From Pseudomonas sp. G2-4 (GTDB lineage Bacteria > Pseudomonadota > Gammaproteobacteria > Pseudomonadales > Pseudomonadaceae), in the NCBI RefSeq assembly GCF_030064125.1, contig NZ_CP125957.1, forward strand, positions 1,178,001 through 1,242,000: a stretch of 64,000 nt of DNA, read 5' to 3'. The position numbers and the translations under genes are program-made. The notes beneath the pieces were generated by a model, which was given only the letters and a program-made list of their open reading frames with translations, had not been told where the DNA came from and searched no databases. Shown here piece by piece: positions 8,466 to 17,721 of the stretch. Within the stretch, counting starts at the first letter, position 1. Every line of letters begins with the position of its first letter.

Positions 8466-9836
8466 ATGGTGTTTTTTATCAAAGGCAAACCAGCGTTGGG
8501 CTGGATGATGGGGCTGGCCCTGATGTACTGGGGGCAGGGTGGCAATGCGGCACAATTGGCGACCTTCGAAACGCCGTCGCTCGAACCGGGCGAGCAGTTG
8601 GTGCTGAATGCGCAGGAATTGAAGTGGATCAAGGAGAACCCGCGGGTCATCGTGGCTTCGATGCAGTTCCCGCTGTACCTATTCAAGAATGAACTGGGGC
8701 AGTGGGACGGCCTGAATCATGAAATTCTCCAGCGTATTGCGCACATGACGGGGCTTGAGTTCGTGCATCGCGAGTCGTTCTCCCCCGGTCAGTTGCTGAC
8801 GATGCTGGAGAACGGCGAGGCCGACATGACGACTCTCCTGGCGATGAACGATGAACGCAGGGATTTCCTCAGTTTCAGCCATGCGTTTGGCGGTTCCGGC
8901 TGGGTGTTCGTCAGCCGTGACGGAGAGTCGGTGCTCCATGCGTTGGAGCAACTGGAGGGCAAGGTCCTGGCATTGCCGGCACGGCATGCCTTGGAGGCGG
9001 AAATCAGGCGCGACTACCCGGCCATCGAATTACGCACGACCAAGACGTATGGAGAGGCACGGGCGCTGGTGGAGAGCCGGGAGGCCTACGCCACCATAGA
9101 AAATGAAACGGGGGTGCATCTTTATCCGGCTGGGCAGTTGCAGGTAGGAAGTGGCCTTGAGGGCAAGTGGGAACCGGACTACCTGGCGGTGCGCCAAGAC
9201 CTGGCGCCGTTGCTGGGTATCTTGAATAAAGCGCTGGAAGTCTTTCCAGCCGAGGACATGCGTGCCCTGCGCGCCAAGTGGATGGCGGGTGTTGCTCCCA
9301 CCCAGGCGCCATCGATCTGGCTGCGTATGTCCCGTTGGGGCTACTGGTGCGTGACCGTGGTCGTGTCGTTCGGTTTCCTGTCCCTGTTGTGGAACCGTCG
9401 CCTGAAGACACAGATCGATCAGCGCCTCAAGGCCGAGGCGGTCCTCAAGGACCAGCTGGTGCTCCAGAGAGCCTTGATGGATGCCATTCCCGATCCGATT
9501 TTCATCCGCGATCTCGAAGGGCGCCTGATCATGTGCAACAAAAGTTACGAAGACCAGTTGGCGACCCGTTTCGAAAAACTGCGGGGTAGGCGGCTGACTG
9601 ACTCCCCGACGTTCCCGCCGGCCACCGCCGAGCTGCTACACGGGGAGGTGATGGAGCAATTGCGAACCCGCCAGTCCCGATTCGTCGACCGACAGTTGAT
9701 GTTCAGCGGCGGATTACGGGAAATCTACCACTGGTCGGTACCCTTCTACGGCGCCGATGGGCAGCTGCGCGGAATTTTAGGCGGATGGATCGATGTCGGG
9801 CGCCGGTGGAGCCGCTCCGACAAGCTCCTCGCTTGA
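8466..9836 (+). CDS. BvgS/EvgS-like sensor ending after its PAS domain
   Basis: Periplasmic solute-binding sensor. An N-terminal signal segment is followed by one SBP_bac_3-type domain (about residues 45-275, with LVLNAQELKWIKENPRVIV and the block WDGLNHEILQRIAHMTGLEF). One membrane helix comes at about 291-309 (WCVTVVVSFGFLSLLW), then a short coil and a cytoplasmic PAS domain to about 445. Related sensors continue with a histidine kinase, often plus receiver domains. Here the frame stops 13 residues after the usual PAS end (GGWID), and neither of the other two forward frames downstream reads as a kinase. The start at 8466 is chosen over 8460 because AAGGA lies seven bases before it. It may be a decayed kinase or a kinase-less receptor. 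Confidence 0.7.
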   Translation: MVFFIKGKPALGWMMGLALMYWGQGGNAAQLATFETPSLEPGEQLVLNAQELKWIKENPRVIVASMQFPLYLFKNELGQWDGLNHEILQRIAHMTGLEFVHRESFSPGQLLTMLENGEADMTTLLAMNDERRDFLSFSHAFGGSGWVFVSRDGESVLHALEQLEGKVLALPARHALEAEIRRDYPAIELRTTKTYGEARALVESREAYATIENETGVHLYPAGQLQVGSGLEGKWEPDYLAVRQDLAPLLGILNKALEVFPAEDMRALRAKWMAGVAPTQAPSIWLRMSRWGYWCVTVVVSFGFLSLLWNRRLKTQIDQRLKAEAVLKDQLVLQRALMDAIPDPIFIRDLEGRLIMCNKSYEDQLATRFEKLRGRRLTDSPTFPPATAELLHGEVMEQLRTRQSRFVDRQLMFSGGLREIYHWSVPFYGADGQLRGILGGWIDVGRRWSRSDKLLA

Positions 9837-10022
9837 CCGGGACCGGTCGCCACGAAAATGGCTGCAGGTGAAGGCTGTTGTTTCCCTGTCATATTGGACG
9901 CGCATGCTCGGTTGAACAGGTTTGAGGCGCGCCGGTTCGGTGCGCTGGCGAACTTTCTGCCGTGGCCCAGGGTCACTTACTGTGAACATGCAGTTGTTTT
10001 CGGACTATTGAAGGGTGAGCGA

Positions 10023-10310
10023 ATGGAAAGTATCAGCCTATTGCTAGGTGAGGCTTTGAGCCCGTATCAGGTCACGCTGACTCCCTTCGGCGCCAAGGGC
10101 GAATGCCTGGTGACGCTGAAGAATGCCGTGGGGAGCATCATGGTCGAGCGGGTGTTCAACCAGGCCCAATTGAACGATAAGCGCCAACTGACGGACGTGG
10201 TCGATGGCCTGCATCGCGATGTACTGATTGCTGAGGGCCGCTTGGAGCCTTGTGTGATTGCGGCGTTGCGCAATCTGGCGCGCGACAAGGTGATGACCGT
10301 CCCGAATTGA
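10023..10310 (+). CDS. DUF3509 family protein
   Basis: Small cytoplasmic protein of 95 residues matching the pseudomonad DUF3509 family: MESISLLLGEALSPYQVTL, then LTPFGAKGECLVTLKN and a C-terminal ARDKVM. No signal peptide or membrane segment is visible and no function is known. The frame is open upstream to 9858, but the ATG at 10023 follows AAGGGTGAGCGA and gives the family N-terminus. The 186 bases upstream separate it from the truncated sensor and hold no other gene I can support. Confidence 0.8.
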   Translation: MESISLLLGEALSPYQVTLTPFGAKGECLVTLKNAVGSIMVERVFNQAQLNDKRQLTDVVDGLHRDVLIAEGRLEPCVIAALRNLARDKVMTVPN

Positions 10311-10428
10311 ACAGGATTTTGTGGGAACCTTCTTACGTCCTGATGAGTCAGACCTTTTACCAGCAAGAGCGAGCATTGTGCTCCGGTGCTTGTCGCTTGT
10401 TGTACTGACCTCAAAAATGGTCACGTTT

Positions 10429-10467
10429 AACCCCGAGTCGTCTCCCCACTTCTCGGGGTTTCTTTTT
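10429..10467 (+). terminator. Intrinsic terminator downstream of the DUF3509 gene
   Basis: Arms AACCCCGAG and CTCGGGGTT with a 14-base loop, followed by TCTTTTT. It lies 118 bases after the DUF3509 stop codon and faces forward. Confidence 0.85.
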
Positions 10468-10520
10468 GTCCGGCGTTTAAGATTGCAGCTCGCCCAGCCA
10501 ACTGAGCCGCGCCGAACCCC

Positions 10521-10610
10521 TGTGGGAGCGAGCCTGCTCGCGATAGCGGAGTGCCAGTCAGTATCAAGTTGACTGAACCGACGCAATCGCGAGCAAGCTC
10601 GCTCCCACAG
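10521..10610. repeat. REP pair, family A
   Basis: Forward copy with the loop variant GAGCGAGCCTGCTCGC, then a reverse copy with the standard core, about 45 bases apart. Confidence 0.9.
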
Positions 10611-10661
10611 TTGATCTTCAGTGGACACCGATTTTCGTTCACGGCAGATCCCAATGGCGCG

Positions 10662-11861
10662 TCAAATGGCCCCATCACTGCGCAGCTGGGCGATCTGCTG
10701 GGCATCGTAGCCCAGCTCGCCGAGTACGTGTGCAGTGTGCTCACCCAGCGCCGGCCCGACCCATTCGGAGCTTCCCGGTGTGTCGGACAGTTTCGGTACG
10801 ATCCCCGGCATCTTGAACGCCTTGCCGTCCGGCAGCTTGGCCTGCAGAAACATTTCACGAGCGAGGAACTGCGGGTCGCTGAACATATCTTCGGCGCTGA
10901 AGATCCGGCTGGCCGGCACCCCGGCCTGGTTCAACTGCTCGATGACGGCATCGAGTGGCAGCGAGTTGACCCAGCGATCGATGACCCCGTACAACTCATC
11001 GCGGCGGCTGTCGCGCCCATCATTGCTGGCCAGTTGCGGATCATTGGCCAGGTCATCACGGCCGATGATCTGCATGAAACGCTTGAAGATCGCGTCACCG
11101 TTGGCGCCTATTTGCACGTGTTTGCCATCGGCGCTGGTGTGGATGGACGACGGGGTGATGCCGGGCATGATGTTGCCGGTGCGCTCGCGGATGAAACCGA
11201 ACACATCGAACTCCGGCACCATGCTCTCCATCATTGCGAAAATCGCCTCATACAACGCCACATCGACCACTTGTCCGGTTCCACCGTTGACCTCGCGGTG
11301 ACGCAGGGCCATCAGTGCGCCGATCACGCCCCAGAGAGCGGCGATCGAATCGCCGATGGAGATTCCGGTGCGCACGGGCGGACGGTCCTCGAACCCGGTG
11401 ATGTAGCGCAGGCCGCCCATCGACTCGCCCACTGCGCCGAACCCGGGCTGATCCTTCATCGGACCGGTCTGGCCGAAGCCTGAGAGCCGCACCATCACCA
11501 GTTTCGGGTTCAGTGCATGCAATACATCCCAGCCCAGGCCGAGCTTTTCCAAAACCCCGGGGCGGAAGTTCTCGATCAGGATGTCGGCTTCACCGATCAG
11601 TTTTTTTAGAATCGCCAGGCCTTCGGGGTGCTTGAGGTTCAGGGTCAGGGATTTCTTGTTGCGTGCCTGGACGAACCACCACAACGATGTCCCTTCGTAA
11701 AGTTTGCGCCACTTGCGCAACGGGTCACCGCCGTTAGGCGATTCGACCTTGATCACCTCGGCACCGAACTCACCGCAGATGCGCGAGGCAAACGGCCCGG
11801 CGATCAAGGTGCCGAGTTCGATGACTTTGACGCCGGCAAGGGGTTTGGCAGTAAGCGACAT
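10662..11861 (-). CDS. CaiB/BaiF family (class III) CoA-transferase
   Basis: Transfers coenzyme A between carboxylic acids through an aspartyl-CoA anhydride intermediate. 399 residues. The N-terminus LAGVKVIELGTLIAGPFASRICGEFGAEVIKVE is the family signature. The catalytic aspartate is probably Asp171 in SIGDSIAALWG, and the FRPGVLEKLGLG motif is present. The frame is open to 11966, but the ATG at 11861 gives the family start. It stands alone, so its substrate cannot be read from neighbours; formyl-, succinyl- or other acyl-CoA are all possible. It is divergent from yaeQ. Confidence 0.9.
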   Translation of the reverse strand: MSLTAKPLAGVKVIELGTLIAGPFASRICGEFGAEVIKVESPNGGDPLRKWRKLYEGTSLWWFVQARNKKSLTLNLKHPEGLAILKKLIGEADILIENFRPGVLEKLGLGWDVLHALNPKLVMVRLSGFGQTGPMKDQPGFGAVGESMGGLRYITGFEDRPPVRTGISIGDSIAALWGVIGALMALRHREVNGGTGQVVDVALYEAIFAMMESMVPEFDVFGFIRERTGNIMPGITPSSIHTSADGKHVQIGANGDAIFKRFMQIIGRDDLANDPQLASNDGRDSRRDELYGVIDRWVNSLPLDAVIEQLNQAGVPASRIFSAEDMFSDPQFLAREMFLQAKLPDGKAFKMPGIVPKLSDTPGSSEWVGPALGEHTAHVLGELGYDAQQIAQLRSDGAI

Positions 11862-12008
11862 GAGTAATCCTGTAAGGCAAAGGCAGAACGAATAGAGGGT
11901 TTTATCATAGGCCAACCGTCGTCGCCGCAGGTTGATGGTCGGCAATTCGTGGATTGCCCGCGTCATCGGTTAGACTTGCCGCCTTTCTCTGTATCAAGAA
12001 GCCCGTTC

Positions 12009-12551
12009 ATGGCCCAGCCGTCCACGACCTATAAGTTTGAACTGAACCTCACCGACCTCGACCGCAATGTGTACGAGAGCGTGAAGCAGACCATTGCCCG
12101 CCATCCTTCGGAAACTGAAGAACGCATGACTGTGCGTCTGCTGGCCTACGCATTCTGGTACAACGAACTGCTCGCATTCGGTCGTGGTCTGTCAGACGTC
12201 GATGAACCTGCGCTGTGGGAAAAAAGCCTGGATGACCGTGTGCTGCACTGGATCGAAGTCGGCCAGCCCGACGCCGATCGCCTGACCTGGTGCTCGCGCC
12301 GCACCGAGCGTACCAGCCTGCTGGCCTACGGCAGCCTGCGCGTCTGGGAAGGCAAGGTGATCCCGGCCGTCAAGAACCTGAAAAACGTCAACATCGCCTC
12401 GGTGCCCCAGGAAGTGCTGGAAACCCTGGCCCGGGATATGCCCCGCGTGATCAAGTGGGATGTAATGATCAGCGAGGGCACGATTTTCGTGACTGACGAC
12501 CGTGGTCAGCATGAAGTCCAGTTGCAATGGTTGCTGGGCGAGCGCGGTTGA
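12009..12551 (+). CDS. yaeQ: YaeQ family protein
   Basis: Conserved 180-residue cytoplasmic protein, the same size as E. coli YaeQ. Recognisable blocks are TYKFELNLTDLDRNVYESVKQTIARHPSETEERMTVRLLAYAFWY at the start and TIFVTDDRGQHEVQLQWL at the end. Structures of the family show a PD-(D/E)XK nuclease-like fold, but a nuclease activity is not established. The frame is open to 11949; the ATG at 12009 gives the family start. Divergent from the CoA-transferase. Confidence 0.92.
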   Translation: MAQPSTTYKFELNLTDLDRNVYESVKQTIARHPSETEERMTVRLLAYAFWYNELLAFGRGLSDVDEPALWEKSLDDRVLHWIEVGQPDADRLTWCSRRTERTSLLAYGSLRVWEGKVIPAVKNLKNVNIASVPQEVLETLARDMPRVIKWDVMISEGTIFVTDDRGQHEVQLQWLLGERG

Positions 12552-12577
12552 TCCGCCCCTGCATCAAGTGAACCCAA

Positions 12578-12668
12578 TGTGGCGAGGGAGCTTGCTCCCG
12601 CTTGGGTGCGAAGCGCCCACAAAAAGGGGCCGCTACGCAGCCCAGCGGGAGCAAGCTCCCTCGCCACA
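12578..12668. repeat. REP pair, family B
   Basis: Inverted copies with core GAGGGAGCTTGCTCCC. The inner part carries the family-B tail GCGAAGCGCCC and its complement. It lies between yaeQ and recJ. Confidence 0.9.
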
Positions 12669-12713
12669 AGTAATCAGAATTCCACAGTTTCATAGAGAAA
12701 TGTCCGTCACCCC

Positions 12714-14423
12714 ATGCGCATAGAACCCCGCCAGTTACCCGACACCCTGCCATTTCTCGGTGACCTGCCGCCGCTGTTGACCCGCCTGTATGCCGCTCGC
12801 GGCGTGCTGTCCGAAGCTGAACTGGACAAGAGCCTGGCGCGCCTGATCCCTTATCAGCAGCTCAAGGGGATCGACGCGGCGGTTGACCTGCTGGTGGTGG
12901 CGCTGGAGCAAGGCCAGCGCATCCTGATCGTCGGCGACTTCGATGCCGACGGCGCGACGGCCAGCACGGTGGGCATGTTGGGGCTGCGCCTGCTCGGTGC
13001 GGCCCATGTCGACTATCTGGTGCCCAATCGCTTCGAATACGGCTATGGACTGACCCCGGAAATCGTCGAAGTCGCCCTGGCCCGCGAGCCGCAGTTGCTG
13101 ATCACCGTGGACAATGGCATTTCCAGCGTGGAAGGCGTGGCGGCGGCGAAGGCGGCGGGGCTCAAGGTGTTGGTCACCGATCACCACTTGCCAGGCCTCG
13201 AACTGCCGGCGGCCGATGCCATCGTCAACCCGAACCAGCCAGGCTGTGAATTCCCGAGCAAGGCCTTGGCCGGGGTCGGCGTGATTTTTTATGTGTTGAT
13301 GGCGCTGCGGGCCCGTCTGCGCAGCCTGGGCTGGTACGCCAGCAAACCCCAGCCGAACATTGGCGAACTGCTCGACCTGGTGGCCCTGGGCAGCGTGGCC
13401 GACGTGGTGCCCCTGGACGCCAATAACCGGATCCTCGTGCATCAGGGCCTGGAACGGATTCGCGCCGGACGCGCCCGGCCCGGTATCAAGGCCATTCTGG
13501 AGGTGGCCAAGCGCGACCATTCGCGTATTACCTCCACGGACCTCGGATTTATCCTCGGCCCGCGTCTGAACGCGGCGGGGCGCCTGGACGACATGAGCCT
13601 GGGCATCGAATGCCTGCTCACCGACGACGCGGCTCTGGCTCGGGAGATGGCGGCGCAACTGGACGGCATGAACCAGGATCGCAAATCCATCGAGCAGGGC
13701 ATGCAGCGCGAAGCCCTGGCCCAGCTTAAGGACCTGCCGGTGGAGTCGATGCCGTTCGGTTTATGCCTGTTCGATCCTCAGTGGCACCAAGGGGTCATCG
13801 GTATCCTTGCCTCGCGTATGAAAGAGCGCTATTTCCGCCCGACCATCGCTTTTGCCGATGCCGGCGACGGCTTGCTCAAGGGCTCGGGACGCTCGGTGCC
13901 GGGGTTTCACATTCGCGATGCGCTGAGCGTGGTGGCGGCGCAGCATCCGACCCTGATCAGCAAGTACGGAGGTCACGCCATGGCGGCGGGCCTGACCTTG
14001 CCAGAAGCGAATTTCCCGTTGTTCGCCGAGGCTTTCGACGCTGAAGTGCGTCGGCAATTGCGCGAAGAGGACCTGACCGGGCGCCTGTTGTCGGACGGCA
14101 CGCTGGCAGTGGAGGAATTCCACCTCGAGCTGGCCCGGGCACTGCGCCACGCCGGGCCCTGGGGCCAGCATTTTCCCGAGCCGATGTTCCACGGCGTGTT
14201 CCAGTTGGTCGAACAGCGGGTGGTGGGCGAGCGGCACCTGAAGGTGGTGCTCAAGAGCGAATGCGGCTCGGTGAAGCTCGATGGCATCGCCTTCGGCATC
14301 GACCGCGAGATCTGGCCGAACCCCACCGTGCGCTGGGTCGAACTGGCCTACAAGCTCGACCTCAACGAGTTCCGCGGCCAGGAAACGGTGCAGTTGATGA
14401 TTGCCCATATCGAACCGCGCTAG
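12714..14423 (+). CDS. recJ: Single-stranded-DNA exonuclease RecJ
   Basis: 5'-3' exonuclease on single-stranded DNA, used in the RecF pathway, mismatch repair and base excision repair. 569 residues, close to the E. coli enzyme. The DHH-family metal motifs are visible: VGDFDADGATAST (Asp75, Asp77, Asp79), VDNG near residue 133, and VTDHH (Asp156-His157-His158). The DHHA1 domain shows GGHAMAAGLTL. A C-terminal OB-like domain follows. In E. coli recJ follows dsbC directly and precedes prfB; here these neighbours are spread apart. Confidence 0.96.
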   Translation: MRIEPRQLPDTLPFLGDLPPLLTRLYAARGVLSEAELDKSLARLIPYQQLKGIDAAVDLLVVALEQGQRILIVGDFDADGATASTVGMLGLRLLGAAHVDYLVPNRFEYGYGLTPEIVEVALAREPQLLITVDNGISSVEGVAAAKAAGLKVLVTDHHLPGLELPAADAIVNPNQPGCEFPSKALAGVGVIFYVLMALRARLRSLGWYASKPQPNIGELLDLVALGSVADVVPLDANNRILVHQGLERIRAGRARPGIKAILEVAKRDHSRITSTDLGFILGPRLNAAGRLDDMSLGIECLLTDDAALAREMAAQLDGMNQDRKSIEQGMQREALAQLKDLPVESMPFGLCLFDPQWHQGVIGILASRMKERYFRPTIAFADAGDGLLKGSGRSVPGFHIRDALSVVAAQHPTLISKYGGHAMAAGLTLPEANFPLFAEAFDAEVRRQLREEDLTGRLLSDGTLAVEEFHLELARALRHAGPWGQHFPEPMFHGVFQLVEQRVVGERHLKVVLKSECGSVKLDGIAFGIDREIWPNPTVRWVELAYKLDLNEFRGQETVQLMIAHIEPR

Positions 14424-14448
14424 GCTGCCTGTCCAGTCACTGAACCCC

Positions 14449-14556
14449 TGTGGCGAGGGAGCTTGCTCCCGCTGGGCTGCGAAGCGGCCCTTGTTCCAAC
14501 CATCACATCGCAAGGGGACGCTGGCGCGTCCAGCGGGAGCAAGCTCCCTCGCCACA
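14449..14556. repeat. REP pair, family B
   Basis: Forward and reverse copies of core GAGGGAGCTTGCTCCC about 70 bases apart, 25 bases after recJ. Confidence 0.9.
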
Positions 14557-14660
14557 GAGGCTCAGGCAAGCCTTGAGTGATCAGCATTGCGCCACCCTCC
14601 CGGTTTTTAAGTTCTGAACCCTCCCTCCTTCCAGGTTGTCGACTAGGCTCTAAGCACTGC

Positions 14661-14689
14661 TTGATAGCCCTTGTGACGTCTTGTCGAAT
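14661..14689 (+). promoter_or_regulatory. Possible sigma-70 promoter of the flavin reductase gene
   Basis: TTGATA (14661-14666) and TCGAAT (14684-14689) are separated by 17 bases, about 95 bases before the ATG. The -10 match is weak. Confidence 0.3.
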
Positions 14690-14784
14690 TTCTTTGCCCG
14701 CGGGGGCGGGTGTTGCACCTTTTGTCACTCGTCGACTTTTCAAACAGAACCCTGGAGCCTGCCCACTGATTCGAGAGGTGCCCC

Positions 14785-15891
14785 ATGAGTCTGCTGCTGG
14801 AACCCTATACCCTTCGCCAATTGACCCTACCCAATCGCATCGCGGTGTCGCCGATGTGCCAGTACTCGAGCGCCGATGGACTGGCCAACGACTGGCACCT
14901 GGTGCACCTTGGCAGCCGCGCCGTGGGCGGTGCCGGGCTGGTATTCACCGAAGCCACCGCTGTCACCGCTGATGGCCGTATCACTGCCCAGGACCTGGGG
15001 TTGTGGAACGATGAACAAATCGAACCGTTGCAACGCATCACCCGCTTCATCACCGCCCAAGGGGCCGTGCCGGGCATCCAGCTGGCCCACGCCGGGCGCA
15101 AGGCCAGCACCTGGCGACCATGGCTTGGCAAGCATGGCAGTGTGAAACCCGAGGACGGCGGGTGGCTTCCGGTCGGCCCGTCGCCAATTGCCTTCGACCC
15201 GCAGCACACCCAGCCAGCCCAACTGGACGAAGGGCAGATCGCCGGGGTTATCCAGGCTTTCGTGGCCTCGGCCAAGCGCGCCCTCACGGCCGGCTTCAAA
15301 GTGGTCGAGGTCCACGCGGCCCATGGTTATCTGCTGCATCAGTTCCTGTCGCCCTTGAGCAATCAGCGGCGCGATCAATATGGCGGCTCGTTCGAGAACC
15401 GCATCCGCCTGGTGCTGCAAGTGACCGAAGCGGTGAGGGCCGTCTGGCCTGAAGAGTTGCCGGTTTTCGTTCGCGTTTCTGCCACCGATTGGGTCGAGGA
15501 CGGCTGGAATCCGGATGAAACCGTGGAGCTGGCGCGACGATTCAGAGCGCTGGGTGTGGACCTGATCGATGTGTCGTCGGGCGGCACTGCCGCGAATGCG
15601 GAAATTCCCACTGGCCCGGGTTACCAGACGCGCTTTGCCGAACGGGTGCGCAAGGAGTCGGAAATCGCCACCGGCACCGTCGGCATGATTACTGAACCGG
15701 CCCAGGCCGAGCACATCTTGCGCACCTGCCAGGCCGACATCATTTTCCTCGCCCGGGAATTGTTGCGCGATCCGTACTGGGCCCTGCATGCCGATGATGA
15801 CCTGGGTGGACGCAAGGCCACATGGCCGGCGCAGTACCAGCGGGCCACGCACCGGGAGCAGCCGATTCATGAGTCTGATTTGCGGGACTGA
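14785..15891 (+). CDS. Old yellow enzyme family NADH:flavin oxidoreductase (YqjM/XenA class)
   Basis: FMN-dependent ene-reductase, 368 residues, a single TIM barrel. Motifs of the thermophilic-like (YqjM/XenA) class are visible: LPNRIAVSPMCQYSSADG with the class-specific cysteine near residue 25, GIQLAHAGRKAS, VEVHAAHGYLLHQFLSPLSNQRRDQYGGSFENR with the substrate-binding histidine pair, and LARELLRDPYW near the C-terminus. It probably reduces activated alkenes or xenobiotics with NAD(P)H; the physiological substrate is unknown. It is a single gene with its own terminator. Confidence 0.93.
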   Translation: MSLLLEPYTLRQLTLPNRIAVSPMCQYSSADGLANDWHLVHLGSRAVGGAGLVFTEATAVTADGRITAQDLGLWNDEQIEPLQRITRFITAQGAVPGIQLAHAGRKASTWRPWLGKHGSVKPEDGGWLPVGPSPIAFDPQHTQPAQLDEGQIAGVIQAFVASAKRALTAGFKVVEVHAAHGYLLHQFLSPLSNQRRDQYGGSFENRIRLVLQVTEAVRAVWPEELPVFVRVSATDWVEDGWNPDETVELARRFRALGVDLIDVSSGGTAANAEIPTGPGYQTRFAERVRKESEIATGTVGMITEPAQAEHILRTCQADIIFLARELLRDPYWALHADDDLGGRKATWPAQYQRATHREQPIHESDLRD

Positions 15892-15905
15892 GGGAGGGAT
15901 AAAGC

Positions 15906-15940
15906 AAAAAGCCCCGGTCGTGTTGGCCGGGGCTTTTGTT
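15906..15940 (+). terminator. Intrinsic terminator after the flavin reductase gene
   Basis: AAAAAGCCCCGG and CCGGGGCTTTT arms, 15 bases after the stop, with flanking A and T runs. It could also serve the opposite strand. Confidence 0.92.
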
Positions 15941-15976
15941 TATCGGGCTGGATTATTCGGTGGTTGTACCGGCCTC

Positions 15977-16069
15977 ATCGCGAGCAAGCTCGCTCCCACA
16001 GTGGATTGTGTTGGGGCACAGAACGTGTGATCCACCCACTACCCTGTGGGAGCGAGCTTGCTCGCGATG
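15977..16069. repeat. REP pair, family A
   Basis: Reverse copy first, then forward copy of core GAGCGAGCTTGCTCGC. It separates the flavin reductase gene from the converging opgD. Confidence 0.9.
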
Positions 16070-16095
16070 GGGCCAGCCCAAGCGCCGAATCACCA

Positions 16096-17721
16096 TCAGG
16101 GATACTTACGCTTATCCGGCGCCGGCGGAAAGTACTGGTACAGCCAGGTCTCGCTCAAGGTCCGGTCCTTGCTGCGCAGGAACAGGCGCATTTCCACCGG
16201 GTCCACGCGGTCGTCGGTTGGGTACCAGTCGAAGGTGATGCGGTAGCCCTTGATTGCATCCAGCACCAGTACGTTGAAGTCCTTCACCTCGCCATGGGAG
16301 CAGGTCACCACCGGTTCGATGCCGGTGCCGGGTGGCAACTGGTCGAGGCCACCGCCGCTGAAGTCCACGGCGAAGCGGCGCGCCCAGACGGTCGGGTAAT
16401 GCTCGCCCGGTGCCCAGCCTTCGATGAAGCCGCCCATGCCCGAACGGGTCGCGTCGACGTGGGCCAGGTCGGTGCTCACCGGTGGCAGGGCGCTCCAGTA
16501 GAGCTTGTAGCCATAGTTCAGCGAATCACCCGCGGCCACTGGTTTTTTCGGTGTCCAGAACGCGACGATGTTATCCAGGGTTTCGCCGGTCGTAGGAATT
16601 TCCAGCAGATCGATAGAGCCTTCGCCCCACGCTGTTGTCGGTTCGACCCACAGGCTGGGTCGCTTGCTGTACCAGTCCACGGTGTCCTGGTAACTGGCAA
16701 AGTCATGGTCGGTCTGCACCAGGCCGAAGCCCTTCGGATTATTGTCGGCAAAGGCATTGAATTGCAGGGTGGCGGGGTTGTTCAGCGGACGGCAAACCCA
16801 CTCGCCGTTGCCGCGCCACATGGCCAGCCGGTCGGAGTCGTGGATTTGCGGGTGAATGGTGTCGCACATGCGCCGCTCGACGGTGCCGCAACTGAACATG
16901 CTGGTCATCGGGGCGATACCCAGTTGTTCGATGGCGGTGCGGGCATTGATGTGCGCATCGACCTCCATCACTACCCGGGTCGGCTGGCAATCGATGTCAA
17001 ACCGATAGGCACCGGTGGCGCTGGGGGAGTCGAGCAGCGCGTAAACCACGAAGCGAGTGCTGTTCTTTTCCGGGGTTTCGAACCAGAACTTGGTGAAATC
17101 CGGGAATTCCTCACGCTTCTTGGCGTAGGTATCGATGGCCAAGCCACGGGCGGACAGTCCGTACTGGCCGCTGGCGTCCACGGCACGGAAATAACTCGCC
17201 CCCAGGAATGAAAGGATGTCGTGGCGATCCAGTTCCGGCGCCTTGAAGGCCCGGAACCCCGAGAACCCCAGGTCGCCCGTCAACTGCGAGGTGTTGACCG
17301 TGGTTTTCTCATAGTTGAACAGCTCCGGGCGGAAGTGCACCTCACGGGCCAGGCGGGTCTTGGGGTCGACGCTGTACATACGAACCGGCTGCTTGAAGCC
17401 CATGCCAACGTGGAAAAACTGCACGTCCAGCTGACCGTCCAGCTCATTCCACAACGAGTGGTTGGCGTCGTACTGGATCGCGTTGAACTGCAGGGGCGAC
17501 ATCTGGGCCAGGGTTTGCGGCAAGACCTGCTTGGTGTCGACGTAGCGGCTTGCGGCCAATTGCCGGGCCTGGTCTTTCAGGGCGTTGAAATCGAAGGGAC
17601 GGGCTTCGCCGTCGGCAGTCTGGTCAGCGGCCCAGGCACGTGCGGCCATGAGCCCGGAGGCCGAAAGCCCTGTGTAGGCGGCGAAGGCCATGGAGGCCTT
17701 GAGCAGATTCCTGCGGTGCAT
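16096..17721 (-). CDS. opgD: Glucans biosynthesis protein D (OpgD/MdoD)
   Basis: Periplasmic protein acting on the backbone or branching of osmoregulated periplasmic glucans; homologue of OpgG. 541 residues. The ATG at 17721 gives a signal with the twin arginine MHRRNLLKA and a hydrophobic stretch ending in ARAWA, so export by Tat is likely. The frame is open to 17850 but upstream residues do not fit a signal. Typical blocks are [31 protein letters not shown] and [14 protein letters not shown]. It is not next to opgGH and appears monocistronic. Confidence 0.95.
   Translation of the reverse strand: MHRRNLLKASMAFAAYTGLSASGLMAARAWAADQTADGEARPFDFNALKDQARQLAASRYVDTKQVLPQTLAQMSPLQFNAIQYDANHSLWNELDGQLDVQFFHVGMGFKQPVRMYSVDPKTRLAREVHFRPELFNYEKTTVNTSQLTGDLGFSGFRAFKAPELDRHDILSFLGASYFRAVDASGQYGLSARGLAIDTYAKKREEFPDFTKFWFETPEKNSTRFVVYALLDSPSATGAYRFDIDCQPTRVVMEVDAHINARTAIEQLGIAPMTSMFSCGTVERRMCDTIHPQIHDSDRLAMWRGNGEWVCRPLNNPATLQFNAFADNNPKGFGLVQTDHDFASYQDTVDWYSKRPSLWVEPTTAWGEGSIDLLEIPTTGETLDNIVAFWTPKKPVAAGDSLNYGYKLYWSALPPVSTDLAHVDATRSGMGGFIEGWAPGEHYPTVWARRFAVDFSGGGLDQLPPGTGIEPVVTCSHGEVKDFNVLVLDAIKGYRITFDWYPTDDRVDPVEMRLFLRSKDRTLSETWLYQYFPPAPDKRKYP

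Larger units (their letters stand above)
10311..10661. other. Gene-free stretch: terminator plus REP pair
   Basis: This 351-base gap holds the terminator at 10429-10467 and a family-A REP pair at 10521-10610. The first 118 bases hold no convincing ORF. A small RNA ending at the terminator is possible, but nothing recognisable supports it. Confidence 0.6.
14424..14784. other. Gene-free stretch: REP pair and candidate promoter
   Basis: The 361 bases hold a family-B REP pair (14449-14556) and a possible promoter for the flavin reductase (14661-14689). I see no ORF worth reporting. Confidence 0.6.

Noticed and set aside
9746..9976. Minus-strand frame after the truncated sensor as a missing partner gene
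   Set aside because: 76 codons rich in Arg, Pro and Ser with no ribosome-binding site and no family resemblance.
10311..10428. Small RNA ending at the terminator at 10429-10467
   Set aside because: No promoter, known family or conserved stem recognised; the terminator can simply serve the DUF3509 gene.
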